A stretch of 28,315 nt of DNA from Microbacteriaceae bacterium. Its GTDB lineage: Bacteria; Actinomycetota; Actinomycetes; Actinomycetales; Microbacteriaceae. Below are positions 28,213 to 28,315 of this stretch, in pieces. Position numbers and translations under genes: made by a program. The stretch covers positions 1-28,315 of the forward strand of contig JAKONM010000115.1 in the NCBI GenBank assembly GCA_022701925.1. The letters are read 5' to 3'. The notes beneath the pieces are model-generated. The model saw nothing but the letters and a program-made list of their open reading frames with translations, was not told where the DNA came from and did no database searches. The first letter of the stretch is position 1, and each line of letters starts with the position of its first letter.

Positions 28213-28315
28213 GTGGTCACCGCCCTCTACCGCCGCTACCGGCCGGAGGCGTTCGCCGAGCTGATCGGGCAGGCGCACGTCACCGATCCGCTGCGCACGG
28301 CGCTGCGCACCGACC
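28213..28315 (+). CDS. dnaX: DNA polymerase III subunit gamma/tau (N-terminus only; runs off the window)
   Basis: This is the clamp-loader ATPase of the replicative polymerase. Only the first 34 codons are in the window. The opening MVTALYRRYRPEAFAELIGQ followed by AHVTDPLRTAL is the highly conserved DnaX start (YRKYRP, F..(V/L)(V/I)GQ, L..A). The GTG at 28213 is the natural start and lies six bases after a TACCCT box, predicting a leaderless message. It sits 123 bases from the divergent secreted-protein gene and near the SRP RNA and tRNA-Ser, the usual actinobacterial neighbourhood. Confidence 0.95.
   Translation, partial: MVTALYRRYRPEAFAELIGQAHVTDPLRTALRTD

Overview
The window is a high-GC (about 70% or more by eye), gene-dense, single-copy chromosomal segment from an actinobacterium. 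The order tRNA-Ser(GGA), small 4.5S-type SRP RNA and dnaX at the right end is a typical actinobacterial arrangement. The rplJ-rplL pair with an L10-type leader, TANNNT -10 boxes and a mixture of ATG and GTG starts also fit. Gene content (AglEFG-type sugar importer without its own ATPase, YkcC/YkcB-like glycosyltransferases, KtrAB) suggests a Microbacteriaceae-like organism, but the family is inference. I see no insertion sequence, integrase, phage gene or CRISPR array.

Left part (1-5664). A minus-strand molybdenum hydroxylase operon enters from the left edge: a truncated [2Fe-2S] subunit and a complete FAD subunit. Upstream of it lies an NAD-dependent epimerase/dehydratase gene. Divergent from these are a small membrane protein coupled to a nitroreductase, an endonuclease/exonuclease/phosphatase-fold protein, a 339-base stretch with at most a small membrane ORF or relic on the minus strand, and an aldo/keto reductase coupled to a small beta-rich hypothetical protein.

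Centre (5661-17688). A ktrB-ktrA potassium uptake operon (minus) is divergent from rplJ-rplL, which carries a leader with an attenuator-like hairpin and ends in a strong terminator. Next come a minus-strand LacI regulator, a small membrane protein, a second LacI regulator, and an alpha-glucoside utilisation locus: solute-binding lipoprotein, two permeases, a membrane-anchored protein of unknown role, and a GH13 alpha-glucosidase. This resembles the agl loci (aglR-aglEFG-aglA), but there is no aglK-type ATPase, so the importer probably borrows a shared MsiK/MsmX-like ATPase.

Right part (17702-28315). Two small acidic minus-strand proteins of unknown function follow. The larger carries the same roughly 22-residue block at both ends. 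Then come a half-transporter ABC exporter, a GT2-GtrA glycosyltransferase overlapping a GT39 membrane glycosyltransferase with a long Gly/Gln-rich linker, a saccharopine dehydrogenase-like protein, a membrane protein, the SRP RNA and tRNA-Ser (divergent), a large secreted protein with carboxypeptidase-regulatory-like repeats, and the start of dnaX.

A recurring feature is a TANNNT hexamer exactly six (sometimes seven or eight) bases before the start codon at nine transcription-unit heads. This predicts leaderless mRNAs. Most of the genes with longer leaders (ktrB-ktrA, rplJ, the epimerase, the first LacI gene, the solute-binding protein gene) instead carry purine-rich ribosome-binding sequences. 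The most original items are the repeat-bearing acidic protein pair, the leaderless signature, and the hairpins inside the agl operon.
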